Under the pieces are notes generated by a model, which saw nothing but the letters and a program-made list of their open reading frames with translations, made no database searches and was not told where the DNA came from. A DNA stretch of 64,000 nt from assembly GCA_963791545.1 (NCBI GenBank), contig CAWBSR010000017.1, forward strand, positions 62,001-126,000, in the 5' to 3' direction. This document shows, in pieces, positions 35,380-44,325 of this stretch (its first letter is position 1; the number at the start of each line of letters is the position of its first letter). A program made the translations under genes and the position numbers. Source of the DNA: JALYXV01 sp963791545 (lineage in GTDB: Bacteria > Actinomycetota > Acidimicrobiia > Acidimicrobiales > Palsa-688).

Positions 35380-37038
35380 TCACCGAGCGGCGATGCCCAT
35401 CTCAGCGAGCGGCACGAACGGCGCGCCGAGCTCGTCCATGCGGCGGGTGTAGGAGACATGAGCTTGGCGGGCTGCGTCCTCGTGGCCCGCGGCTAGGAGG
35501 GCGGTGATGAGTCGATGGTGGGCCTCCTCGTCGAACTGGTCGGTTGCGAGGATCCTGCGGGCAAAGGCGGCGGCCTCGTCATGATTCCCCGCAGCGGACG
35601 CGGCGAAGGCGAGCTCCTGTGCGGCGCGGACGAAGGCCGAACGGGCGCGTTCTCTCTCCGCAGCGGCCCAGTCCTCGTAGATGTCGAGTGGAAGGAATTC
35701 GCCTCGATAGAGCTCGGTGACCCGCCGGTGGTCGCCGGCTTTGGCAGCTGCGTGGAGCTCGACTACATCGACGTGCACCTCACCCAAGTCGATGCGCACG
35801 GAGTCGCGATCAGCGATGACCCCCCGGCCCAACACTCGCCGCACCGTGGAGAGCTGGACCGATAGCCGTGCACCGAGCCGGTCGAGCTCGACGGCGTCAG
35901 GCCAGAGAAGATCGATCAGCTGGTCGCGTGCAACGGGCTGCCCGCCGGCTGCGGCCAGCCGCTTGCACAGCTGCCGGGCCCGCCGGGATCCCCACGCCGA
36001 GAGCGGCACCGCCTCGCCGTCGACGACGACAGCGAATCCTCCGAGTGTCTGGACCCTGGTGGCTGCTGCGCCTCGATCCGATCGAGACGGAGCGCGGCGA
36101 CGAGGAGTGCGCCGAGGGGTACCGGTCACGAACTCCTCGAGGAGACCCAGCCACCCAACTATCTCTGGCCCTATATGACTGAAATGGTCGGCCCCAGGGA
36201 ACTCGACGAGGCGACCTCCGCTGATGGCTGCGACCGTCTCCCTGGCCCGCTCGATCGGGACGACTCGGTCACCGACGCGGTGCCTCGCCAGCGTTGGCAC
36301 CTCGATCGACGACAGCACCGGGCGCACATCGATCTCGTCGTTCATGGCCATCAGCTCCCGCAGCGCTGCGGGACTCGCCGATTGTCGCTCGTAGCGCGGC
36401 TGCCAGGCGCGGTACCAAGGATCGGCTGCGACCGAGGGGGCCATGAACGCGAGCGTCGAAGAGCGGTCTGTACCCCAGGCGTCGAGCCACTTCTCCCTAC
36501 GGGCCAACCGCTGCTCGCGGGTCGTGGACGACTCACCCGCCGGTACGAGCACGGCCGCGGTGCCGTCGAGCACGAGACCTTCGACGCGGTCCGGATAGGT
36601 GGCAGCAAAGAGGAGCGCCATGGGACCACCCTCGGAGCTTCCCCACAGGAATGCTCGATCGACTTCAGCGGTGTCCATCACCGCCTTGAGGTCCTCGACG
36701 CGCGTGTCGAGTGACGGCATGGGGAGCGTACGATCAGAAGCACCCGTGCCTCGCTTGTCGAAATGCACGTATCGGCTGAAGCTGGCGACCCGATTGAAAT
36801 AGCGACGGTAGAGGGAGGACTCCCACGCCAGCTCGATGTTGCGCGCCAGCGGAGGCACGGCAACCAACGTGACTGGGCCTTGCCCGAAGTCCTGGTACGC
36901 CAAGCTCACGTCGCCGCTGCGCGCGTAGCGCGTAGGAGGCACTGACCGCATGACCCCAGTAAAGCCCGAACGGCGTCGGGCCGCCTGGTCGTCGAGATCA
37001 TCCGGTAGGTGGAACAGCTCCAATGTGTCCAGTGACAC
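35380..37038 (-). CDS. Alpha/beta-hydrolase fused to a SARP/BTAD transcriptional regulator
   Basis: A 552-aa fusion. Residues ~30-300 are an alpha/beta hydrolase with all catalytic elements: nucleophile 'WGSSEGG', Asp in 'HRVGDRVVP' and His in 'GADHFSHIG'. Residues ~330-420 are an OmpR-like winged helix ('LGGFAVVVDGEAVPLSAWGSRRARQLCKRLA'), then a BTAD helical domain ('YRGEFLPLDIYEDWAAAERER') to the end. The GTG at 37038 lies in a GTGTC-CAGT-GACAC palindrome; ATG 36951 is an alternative start that matches the hydrolase N-terminus better. The hydrolase may be the ligand receptor. It probably drives the methyltransferase gene downstream. Confidence 0.85.
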   Translation of the reverse strand: MSLDTLELFHLPDDLDDQAARRRSGFTGVMRSVPPTRYARSGDVSLAYQDFGQGPVTLVAVPPLARNIELAWESSLYRRYFNRVASFSRYVHFDKRGTGASDRTLPMPSLDTRVEDLKAVMDTAEVDRAFLWGSSEGGPMALLFAATYPDRVEGLVLDGTAAVLVPAGESSTTREQRLARREKWLDAWGTDRSSTLAFMAPSVAADPWYRAWQPRYERQSASPAALRELMAMNDEIDVRPVLSSIEVPTLARHRVGDRVVPIERARETVAAISGGRLVEFPGADHFSHIGPEIVGWLGLLEEFVTGTPRRTPRRRAPSRSDRGAAATRVQTLGGFAVVVDGEAVPLSAWGSRRARQLCKRLAAAGGQPVARDQLIDLLWPDAVELDRLGARLSVQLSTVRRVLGRGVIADRDSVRIDLGEVHVDVVELHAAAKAGDHRRVTELYRGEFLPLDIYEDWAAAERERARSAFVRAAQELAFAASAAGNHDEAAAFARRILATDQFDEEAHHRLITALLAAGHEDAARQAHVSYTRRMDELGAPFVPLAEMGIAAR

Positions 37039-37114
37039 GAACAGTCACGGCTTGGGCAGAGAAGCGACCGGGTCGTGAGGATGCCGGTTCGGGGTGTGGT
37101 GATCCCGGTCCGAC

Positions 37115-37597
37115 ATGCACAGTCTCAGCGAGGAGCTGACCCGGGTGCGCACGGTGGCGGCGTCGGCCGAGGCCCGGGCGGAGGAGGCCGACCGGCGGGC
37201 CGCAGTTGGCGAACAGGCGGAGCGGGCGGCGGTGGCTCGGGTGCACGACGTCGAGCGCGAGTTGGCCCGGCTGCAGGTGGCGCTGTCCAAGGCCGCAGGG
37301 TCGGCCGAGGCGGCGGCGGCACGGGCAGTGGCGGCCGATAAGGCTTTGGATGAGGCTCGGGTCGAGCTGGGGGTTGAACGGGAGCGGCGCGACACCGCCG
37401 TGGAGCACCTCTCCGAGCAGCTGGCGATACTGATCGCGGCTGGGCAAGCGACACGACCGGGCACGAAGGGGACGGCTGCGACTCGGGCGATCAGGACGCG
37501 GAGCGGGCCCGCCAGCGCTGCTCCGCCCAGTCCCACAGCTCCTGGAGCGCCGGACGCAGCGTCTCGCCGTCGGCGGTCAGGCGGTACGTCGAAGTGA
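37115..37597 (+). CDS. Short coiled-coil protein, possibly truncated
   Basis: Residues 1-110 form a strong Ala/Glu/Arg-rich coiled coil ('LARLQVALSKAAGSAEAAAARAVAADKALDEARVEL'), like the stalk of KfrA-type plasmid proteins, but the N-terminal DNA-binding domain is missing. The last ~35 residues are Arg/Ser/Pro-rich and antisense to the wHTH remnant, suggesting the true C-terminus is lost. Confidence 0.35.
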   Translation: MHSLSEELTRVRTVAASAEARAEEADRRAAVGEQAERAAVARVHDVERELARLQVALSKAAGSAEAAAARAVAADKALDEARVELGVERERRDTAVEHLSEQLAILIAAGQATRPGTKGTAATRAIRTRSGPASAAPPSPTAPGAPDAASRRRRSGGTSK

Positions 37598-37795
37598 TCG
37601 GCGGTCCGGCGTCGACCTGCCGGGCCACGACCCCAGCCTCCTCGAGCTCGCGCAGCCGCTCGGTGAGGACAGGCTTGGAGAAGTTGTGCCGCAACAGAGT
37701 GCGTGTGGACTGCTAACTCCGGCAAGCGAGACGGGGTCGGGCCGAGCAGTGGCCACCCCGAGGATCAACTGGGTTGCGCTGAGTGTGCCGATCAT
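37491..37795 (-). pseudogene. Winged-helix (HxlR/ArsR-type) regulator remnant
   Basis: The intact part (37694-37491) reads 'NFSKPVLTERLRELEEAGVVARQVDAGPPITSTYRLTADGE', a wing and recognition helix of a winged-helix regulator. The preceding helices are only found by changing frame ('SATQLILGVATARPDPVS' in another frame from 37795). It appears decayed. Confidence 0.5.
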
Positions 37796-37844
37796 CCCGA
37801 CAGCACGGTCACGCTCAGCGAACCCTCTCCGGGTGCGTCACCGG

Positions 37845-37897
37845 GCCGGCGTTTTGTGGCACCCCGAGCTGGCGTGTGGACTGGACATTATGGGGCG
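37845..37897 (+). repeat. Border repeat B
   Basis: GCCGGCG at 37845, CACCCC at 37860, and ACATTATGGGGCGCGTC ending at 37902; the TTATGGGGCG core is 37888-37897, 43 bp after the first box. It aligns with the copy at 45879 over ~110 bp, including a downstream AAATA-N-C-N-GTCGT element. It marks the left edge of the amidase/methyltransferase/STAND block. Confidence 0.65.
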
Positions 37898-37969
37898 CGT
37901 CGCCGCTTCCGTCGTGCCCGCCGTGGGGCTCAAATAACTGTCGTTATGGACGTCGGGAAGTCTTGCGGT

Positions 37970-39430
37970 TCAGAGTCGCACGGCCGGGATGGCGGCGTGC
38001 ACCGGGGGCTGGTGGGTACGCCACGGACGGGCAGCTTCGAGTTGGGCCCCGAGCCGGAGCAGGGTTGCTTCGTCACCGAAGCGGCCGAGGAAGTGCACGC
38101 CGATGGGCAACCCGTCGTCGCTCCATGACAGCGGCACCGACATGGCCGGGTTGCCGGTGAGGTTGGCGACGACCCCGGCGTACCGCACCGTGCGGCCGCC
38201 TCGCTTCAAGGCGCGGAACGGGTCGTCGTCGGTCGAGGTGATCTCGCCGATGCGTGCCGGGGGCTCGCTCAGCGTGGGAGTCAGGTGGAGGTCGAAGCCA
38301 CAGGGTGCGCCGCAGAGGAAGCCGGCGACGATCCGGGCGAAGCGCTGTATGTCCTCGACGGCGAGCAGGTACTGCGCAGCCGTGACCCGCTGCCCTTGTT
38401 CCCAGAAGCCGCGGGTCAGAGGTTCGAGGTCGTCGGGTCCCGGCTCCCGGCCGAGCTTGCGGATCCAGTACTCGACGATCCACGCCACCGCGGCGTTCAT
38501 CATCGTGCCGATGGCGCCGCCGACCTCGGGGGTGAGGCCCGGCAGGTCGGCTTCGACGAGCTCGTGACCGAGCGACTCCAGGAGCGTGACCGCGTCGCTG
38601 AGCGCGGCGACCACGTCGGGGTGACCGAGGTCGCCCTCAGCGGTGCGCGCGGACCAGGCGATGCGGAGCTGGCCCGGGTCACGCCCGACCTCGTCCGCGA
38701 ACGACCGGAGGGCGGGCGGCGCGGGATACGGGTCGCCGGCCATGGGTCCGGAGACGGCGTCGAGCAAGGCGGCGCTGTCGCGCACGGAGAGGGTCAACGC
38801 GTGCTCGACGGCGCCGCCGTTGAGCACGTCGCCGTACTCGGGGCCGAGGGGAACGCGTGCCCGGGTCGGTTTCAGACCGAAGAGGCCGCAGGCCGATGCC
38901 GGGTAGCGGATCGATCCGCCGAGGTCGTTGCCGTGGGCCATGGGGACCATGCCCGACGCGACGGCGGCGGCCGACCCGCCACTCGATCCACTGGTGGACC
39001 GGTCGGTGTCCCACGGGTTCCGCGTCGGGCCGTGCAGGCGCGGTTCGCACGCCGGAGCCATGCCGAACTCGGGGGTGTTGGTCCGGCCGACGATCACGAG
39101 CCCCGCTCCTTCGAGGCGGGCCGCGAGCTCGCTGGTGAACGTGGAGACGTTTCCTTCAAGAAAGCGCGAGCCTTGCGTGAACGGTGCGCCGGCCCGCTCG
39201 ACGATGAGGTCTTTGAGGAGGTACGGGACGCCGCCGAACGGGCCGGTCGGCTTGATAGCGGCGCGGGCGAGCGCCTCGTCGAACGAGCGGTGAACGACCG
39301 CGTTGAGTGCCGGGTTGAGCGACTCGATGCGCTCGATTGCGGCCTCGACGAGCTCGGTCGCGGTGAGCTCGCCTCGGGCCACGAGGTCGGCTTGACCGAC
39401 GCCGTCGATGGTGGCGAGTTCGTGGTTCAT
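37970..39430 (-). CDS. Amidase-signature family hydrolase
   Basis: A 486-aa enzyme from ATG 39430 (MNHELATIDG). Catalytic Lys is in 'GVPYLLKDL', the Gly/Ser signature 'TSGSSGGSAAAVASGM' supplies the cis-Ser, and the nucleophile Ser is in 'LGGSIRYPA'. It hydrolyses an amide, substrate unknown. It is the last gene of a three-gene operon; its ATG overlaps the upstream stop by 4 nt. Length and motifs are complete. Confidence 0.93.
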   Translation of the reverse strand: MNHELATIDGVGQADLVARGELTATELVEAAIERIESLNPALNAVVHRSFDEALARAAIKPTGPFGGVPYLLKDLIVERAGAPFTQGSRFLEGNVSTFTSELAARLEGAGLVIVGRTNTPEFGMAPACEPRLHGPTRNPWDTDRSTSGSSGGSAAAVASGMVPMAHGNDLGGSIRYPASACGLFGLKPTRARVPLGPEYGDVLNGGAVEHALTLSVRDSAALLDAVSGPMAGDPYPAPPALRSFADEVGRDPGQLRIAWSARTAEGDLGHPDVVAALSDAVTLLESLGHELVEADLPGLTPEVGGAIGTMMNAAVAWIVEYWIRKLGREPGPDDLEPLTRGFWEQGQRVTAAQYLLAVEDIQRFARIVAGFLCGAPCGFDLHLTPTLSEPPARIGEITSTDDDPFRALKRGGRTVRYAGVVANLTGNPAMSVPLSWSDDGLPIGVHFLGRFGDEATLLRLGAQLEAARPWRTHQPPVHAAIPAVRL

Positions 39431-39714
39431 CGGCGCACATCCTGGCGCAGGAGTGCCTCGTGGACGGTGCCGACATACCCGATCGCGGGCTCGGGCAAGC
39501 CGGCGCGCTCCCACGCTCCTCGGAACTCGGGGCTGGAGCTGAAGCTCCGGAACACCTCCTCGGTCGGGCAGGCGTCGAGCACGAGGAGTGCGTTCGGCTC
39601 GACGATGCAGATGTGGAGGTCGAGGGTCGAGCGGCTGAAGGTAGACATCAGCCGCTCGTAGGCGGGGACGAGCTCGGTGGGGTCACCGGCGAAGACGTAG
39701 GAGCCGAGGAACAT
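39427..39714 (-). CDS. Small ABM-like (dimeric alpha/beta barrel) protein
   Basis: A 95-aa protein ('YVFAGDPTELVPAYERLMSTF', 'LHICIVEPNALLVLDACPTEEVFRSFSSSPEF'). The beta-alpha-beta pattern fits ferredoxin-like barrels such as antibiotic-biosynthesis monooxygenase-like proteins, which act as cofactor-free oxygenases or binders. The start overlaps the methyltransferase stop (TGATG) and its stop overlaps the amidase start (ATGA), so the three are translationally coupled. Confidence 0.7.
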   Translation of the reverse strand: MFLGSYVFAGDPTELVPAYERLMSTFSRSTLDLHICIVEPNALLVLDACPTEEVFRSFSSSPEFRGAWERAGLPEPAIGYVGTVHEALLRQDVRR

Positions 39715-40829
39715 CAGGCACGCTCCTCGTTGGTCGCGACCATGATCATGTTGAGCGGGACGTCGTGGCCATGCCTCTCAACTGTCGTGAACCCGCCGTC
39801 TTCGAGGACGCGTCGCAGCGCCGCTTCACCGGCGAGCGCGCCGAGCGCCTCCGGCCCGTTCTGGGCGATGGCGCTGGGCGTGCAGATGAAGCAGGAGACG
39901 GCGTAGAGCATCGGCGCAAACGGATCGGCGAGGTTCTCGGCCAAGGAGCCGCCGGCTGCCTTGGGGTCGAGGCTGACGAGTCGCCCGCCAGTGGCGAGCG
40001 CGGCACGGGCGTGACGGGCGGCGGCGGCGGGGTCGCCCATGTCGTGCAGCGAGTCGCAGAACAGCACAAGGTCGTACCCGATGCCGGGGAAGCTGCCGGC
40101 GTCGGCCACCTCGAAGGTGACGCGGTCGGCGACACCCTCGGCCCGGGCGGCCTCGCGGGCCTTGGCGATGGAGTGGTCGTGGAAGTCGAAGCCGACGAAC
40201 GTGGAATTCGGAAAGGCCTTGGCCATCTCGATGGTGCTTTGCCCGTACCCGCAGCCGATGTCGGCGACCCTTGCGCCCGATGCCAGTCGATCGGTGAGGC
40301 CGGGCACGGCCGCGAGCCAGACGTCGACGAGGAGCCCACGGTGCAGGGGCCTGGTGAACCGCTCCTCGGCGTCTCCGAATGCCGTGTCGCGGTCGAGCCA
40401 GCTGACCCCGGTACCCGATCGGAAGGCCTGGCCGAGGATCGGGAGCATCTCGTTCAGGAGGGGCAGGAACTGGAACGCGCCGATGAACAGCGCAGTGCTC
40501 TGCTCGTCAGCGAGCACCGCGGCCCCGGCGCCGGACAGCTCGAAGGTGTCGGCCGCCGGGTCGTGGCCGACGAACCCACTGGCGGTCATGGCCGAAAGCC
40601 ACTCCCGGAGGTAGCGCTCGGTCACGTCAGCTCGTTGCGCCAAGGTGGCGACGGTGAGCGGTCCGGCGCCGGCCATAGCCTTCCACAGGCCGAGTTGGTC
40701 GCCGAGGGCGACGAGAGCGGCGTTGATCGCCATCGTCGCGTGGCCGGCAACGAGGCCGGTGTATGCCTCGATGGCGGCCGGATCGACGGCGGCAGTCTGG
40801 GACGTGTCGTGATGTTCGGTGATGGTCAT
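39714..40829 (-). CDS. Class I SAM-dependent methyltransferase with N-terminal winged helix (module copy 2)
   Basis: A 371-aa protein, the same length as the methyltransferase at 23665-24780. The winged helix is 'VATLAQRADVTERYLREWLSAMTASGFV' (~60-88), motif I VADIGCGYG (~188), the acidic loop 'VGFDFHDHS' and 'YDLVLFCDSLHDMGDP'. It differs clearly in sequence from copy 1, so the modules are related but old. It is divergent from the STAND ATPase at 40891 across 61 bp, and leads the ABM-like and amidase genes. Confidence 0.9.
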   Translation of the reverse strand: MTITEHHDTSQTAAVDPAAIEAYTGLVAGHATMAINAALVALGDQLGLWKAMAGAGPLTVATLAQRADVTERYLREWLSAMTASGFVGHDPAADTFELSGAGAAVLADEQSTALFIGAFQFLPLLNEMLPILGQAFRSGTGVSWLDRDTAFGDAEERFTRPLHRGLLVDVWLAAVPGLTDRLASGARVADIGCGYGQSTIEMAKAFPNSTFVGFDFHDHSIAKAREAARAEGVADRVTFEVADAGSFPGIGYDLVLFCDSLHDMGDPAAAARHARAALATGGRLVSLDPKAAGGSLAENLADPFAPMLYAVSCFICTPSAIAQNGPEALGALAGEAALRRVLEDGGFTTVERHGHDVPLNMIMVATNEERA

Positions 40830-40861
40830 GACTCGAAGGCGCGAGAGCGCCTCTGTCTGCC

Positions 40862-40878
40862 GCCAGATCGGATCTGGC
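40862..40878. promoter_or_regulatory. Inverted repeat GCCAG-N7-CTGGC, copy 2
   Basis: Here the repeat extends to a perfect 9-bp palindrome, CGCCAGATC-G-GATCTGGCG (40861-40879), in the 61-bp divergent region between the methyltransferase and the STAND ATPase. It matches copy 1 at 24814-24830 in half-sites and spacing. Probable operator. Confidence 0.75.
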
Positions 40879-40890
40879 GACCATGATGGT

Positions 40891-43800
40891 GTGGTGACCG
40901 TGCCGCCCCTCGTCGGACGCGACCAGGAGCAGCAGGTACTGTCCGCCGCACTTGATGGCGCGTCGGACGGCGCTGGCGGGCTCGTCCTGATCACCGGGGA
41001 GGCCGGTATCGGCAAGACATCGCTCGTCTCGGCGACGCTGGCGCAGGCTCGCGCCGAAGGCGCACTCGTTGCCACCGGCACGTGTTGGGACGGTGATGCC
41101 GCCCCCGGCTACTGGCCCTGGACGCAATCCGTGCGGGCCCTGCGACTGGGGTCCTCCGCCGCGGCGTGGGAGCGCGCCACGACCGAGGCCGGCGCCGGAC
41201 TCGATCGCCTGCTGGGTACCGGTGGTCGCGCGGTGGTGGAGACGACTGCGTTCGACGTGATCGACGCCGTCACCGCGCTCCTGCATGTCGTGTCGCGAGA
41301 GCAGCCAGTGGTTGTCGCCTTGGACGACTTGCAATGGGCAGACCGACCGTCGCTGGCCCTGCTCGCCGCCCTGGTCGGACCGGCACGACTCGGCCGCATC
41401 CTTCTCGTGGGCACGTACCGAGACGACGAGGTGGCGGTGCCCGACCACCCGTCGCACGTCGAGCTCGGAGACCTGGCCGCCCGAGCGACATCGATCCATC
41501 TCGCCGGCCTCGATATCGACGGCTGCGCGGCGCTGCTCGCACGTGGCCTGCGGTCAGCGACAGCGCCGAGCGCGGCTGAGGTGCACGCACGAACGGGTGG
41601 CAACCCGTTGTTCGTGCAGCAGCTCGTGCAGCTGTGGGCGTCGGGCGGCGGGTCCTCGGCGGCGCTGCCCGGCGTCGGTACAGTCATCAGCCGCCGACTC
41701 GCTCGGCTGCCCGCCCCGGTGGCCGACGCGCTGGCCGGTGCCAGTCTGCTCGGGCAGGGCTTCGACGCCCGGCTGCTCGCTGCCGTGCTTGGCATCGACC
41801 TGGACGAAGTCACCTCACGACTCGGTACCGCCCACGCTGCCGGTCTGGTCGCGGTCGACACCGACGGAAGGTGGAGCTTCGTGCACGACCTCGTCCGTGA
41901 AGCTCTGCTCGCGTCAACCCTGCCCGCTGACCGCCACCGCCGGCATGCGGCAGCAGCGCGGGCGCTACGGCTGGCACCGGACATGAGTGGCACGGTCGCA
42001 GCCACCGAGCTGGCCCACCACGCGTTGCTCGCGGTTCCGGAGGTCCCGGCAGCCGAGGCAGCCGAACTACTGCTGGCGGCGGCAACCGACGCGTCGGCTC
42101 GCGTAGCCGCCGAGGAAGCCATCGGCCACCTCGAACACGCCCTGGATCTCATCGGTCGTAGCGACTCACGCCGGGCGGTGATCACCGAGCAACTGGCTGT
42201 CGAACAGCGCCGGGCCGGGCTCCTCGACAACAGCCGGGCCACGTTCACCCGCCTGCTCGAGGAAGCGGACGCCTCCGACGGCGCCGCCGCGTACGGTCAG
42301 GCCGCGCTCGGGTTGCACGGCCTCGGAGCCCTCATCCACGACGCCGGAGAGCAACTCGACGCGTTGGCCACGGCACGAGATCGGCTGTGCCGCGACACTC
42401 TGCTGGCTCCCGACACGCGCGATGCGCTCACCGCCCGGGTGCTCGGTGCACTCGCGCGAGCTCGGGTCCACCAGACCGAGCTCGACCGTTCTGGCCTCGA
42501 CGAGCTGAGCGCCGAGGCTGTTCAACTCGCCCGACGGAGTGGCGACGCGTCGGCAGTGGCGTTCGCCCTGCTGGCTCGCCACGACGCCATATGGGGTCCC
42601 GAGACCGCGGATACCCGACTCGAGCTCGCAATCGAGATGGCCGAGGCGGGCGTTATCGGCGCCGACCCAGAGATGGAGCTGCAGGCCGTGTTGCTCGAGT
42701 TCGTCGCCCGCCTCGAGCTCGGTCACCCGGCGGCGTTCGCGGCCATCGAGCACTACTTCGAGCTGGAGGACCGGCTGCAACTGCCCCGATGCCGCTACGT
42801 GGCGATAAGCCGCCGGGCGACGGTGGCGACCCTCCAGGGCCGATTCGACGACGCCGAGCGGTACCTGACCGAGGCGTACGTCCTGGGTGGTCGCCTCGGC
42901 GAGGTCGACCGTCACGGCGTCTACTGCGACCAGCGGTGGGAGCTGGCCCGCCAACAGGGCGACCTCGACGCCATCGACGAGATCCTCGCGGCCTACCGAG
43001 GCGACCCACACCTCGTCGTGTTGGAGATCGCAGCCGCACTCGACAAGGGTGACTTCGCCGAGAGCGAACGACTCCGCGACCGCTTCCACGACCTCGGCAT
43101 CGTGTGGCCGCGATGGGCACGCACCACGTGGTGGGCACTCGAGGCCGAGCTCGCCGTCGCCACCGGCGACCTGACCAGGTGCAAGGAGATCCGGGCACTA
43201 CTCGAGCCGCTCGCCAAACGATGGGCGGTGCTCGGCGGCGGCGTGATCGTGCGCGGCCCCATCGCCCACTGGCTGGCGACGCTCGACGACATGCTCGGCG
43301 ACCACGACGCCGCGGTCGCCGGCTTCGAAGCTGCTCGCATGTCCGCCGAGCGGCTCGGCGCCCGCCCCTGGGTCGTCCACGCGGGCGCCGGACTCGCCCG
43401 GGCGTTGTCGAAGCGAGGCCGGACCGGAGACCACGACGACGCCGCCGCCGCCCTCGCGGCTGCTGCCGACGAGGCCGTCGCGCTCGGGATGTCCCGCGTC
43501 GTGGCTGACCTCCACGGGCTATCCGTGACACCGGCGGCGCGGCACGGTCGGTTCGTCCGTGACGGCGACGTCTGGACTCTCACGTTCGGCGACAAAACCG
43601 TTCGACTCCCCGACGCCAAGGGACTCCAAGATGTCCACACCCTCCTACGACACCCCGGTGTCGATATCGCCGCCGTAACGCTCCTCAACCCCGACGGTGA
43701 CGAGGTCGTGGTCGCGTCTCGTCGGGTCGGATCCGACGCCGTGCTCGACGACCGCGCCCGATCCGCGTATCGCCACCGGCTGTCGACCCTCGATGACGCC

Positions 43801-44088
43801 ATCGCCCGTGCCCTCGCCCGCGGCAACGACGACAAAGCACAACACCTCGACGCTGAACGCGACGCGCTGCTGGCCGAGCTCCAGGCCGCCACCGGCCTCG
43901 GCGGCCGACCCCGCCGCCTCGGCGACGAGAGCGAGCGTGCCCGTAAGGCGGTCACGGCGCGCATCCGCGACTCACTGCGGCGCGTCGCCGATCGCCACCC
44001 ACCGCTGGCGACCCACCTGAGCGAGTCGATCGTCACCGGCACGAGCTGCCGGTACGAACCCGTCGAACCAGTGGCGTGGGAAACCTGA
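40891..44088 (+). CDS. Giant STAND/AAA-type ATPase with TPR region and conserved C-terminal domain (module copy 2)
   Basis: About 1065 aa from GTG 40891 (VVTVPPLVGRDQE); the frame is open from 40819 but that overlaps the divergent gene. P-loop GEAGIGKT is at residues 36-43, nearly the same offset as copy 1; Walker B 'VVVALDDLQWADRP'; 'LLVGTYRDDEVAVP'. A long TPR-like region follows. The C-terminal ~170 residues ('DAKGLQDVHTLLRHPG', 'LDDRARSAYRHRLSTL', 'ERARKAVTARIRDSLRRVADRHPPLATHL') match copy 1 domain for domain. No HTH is present, so calling it a LuxR activator would be wrong. Confidence 0.87.
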   Translation: MVTVPPLVGRDQEQQVLSAALDGASDGAGGLVLITGEAGIGKTSLVSATLAQARAEGALVATGTCWDGDAAPGYWPWTQSVRALRLGSSAAAWERATTEAGAGLDRLLGTGGRAVVETTAFDVIDAVTALLHVVSREQPVVVALDDLQWADRPSLALLAALVGPARLGRILLVGTYRDDEVAVPDHPSHVELGDLAARATSIHLAGLDIDGCAALLARGLRSATAPSAAEVHARTGGNPLFVQQLVQLWASGGGSSAALPGVGTVISRRLARLPAPVADALAGASLLGQGFDARLLAAVLGIDLDEVTSRLGTAHAAGLVAVDTDGRWSFVHDLVREALLASTLPADRHRRHAAAARALRLAPDMSGTVAATELAHHALLAVPEVPAAEAAELLLAAATDASARVAAEEAIGHLEHALDLIGRSDSRRAVITEQLAVEQRRAGLLDNSRATFTRLLEEADASDGAAAYGQAALGLHGLGALIHDAGEQLDALATARDRLCRDTLLAPDTRDALTARVLGALARARVHQTELDRSGLDELSAEAVQLARRSGDASAVAFALLARHDAIWGPETADTRLELAIEMAEAGVIGADPEMELQAVLLEFVARLELGHPAAFAAIEHYFELEDRLQLPRCRYVAISRRATVATLQGRFDDAERYLTEAYVLGGRLGEVDRHGVYCDQRWELARQQGDLDAIDEILAAYRGDPHLVVLEIAAALDKGDFAESERLRDRFHDLGIVWPRWARTTWWALEAELAVATGDLTRCKEIRALLEPLAKRWAVLGGGVIVRGPIAHWLATLDDMLGDHDAAVAGFEAARMSAERLGARPWVVHAGAGLARALSKRGRTGDHDDAAAALAAAADEAVALGMSRVVADLHGLSVTPAARHGRFVRDGDVWTLTFGDKTVRLPDAKGLQDVHTLLRHPGVDIAAVTLLNPDGDEVVVASRRVGSDAVLDDRARSAYRHRLSTLDDAIARALARGNDDKAQHLDAERDALLAELQAATGLGGRPRRLGDESERARKAVTARIRDSLRRVADRHPPLATHLSESIVTGTSCRYEPVEPVAWET

Positions 44089-44266
44089 CCCAACCGCCAG
44101 CTCACGGTATGCGGTAGCAACGACGCGAAACGCGACGACCAACCCGACCGGCGCCGACAGGAAGACGTACGGGCGGCACTCCACGGAATCGGCGATCGGT
44201 ATCCACCCGCGTTCGGTCACGACCAAGCCGACGGCGCGTCAGAACTGCGACGGGTGTTGCCGCCGA

Positions 44267-44319
44267 CCCGGCGGTAGTGGGCACCGGGAGGCGCCGGTAG
44301 GGAGGTTTGTTATGGGATG
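44267..44319 (+). repeat. Border repeat C
   Basis: CCCGGCGGTAGTGGGCACC at 44267 aligns with GCCGGCGGTAGAGGACACC at 31715, and TTATGGGATG follows at 44310, again exactly 43 bp downstream. It separates the STAND module from the VapBC/recombinase block. Confidence 0.55.
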
Positions 44320-44325
44320 GCGAGC

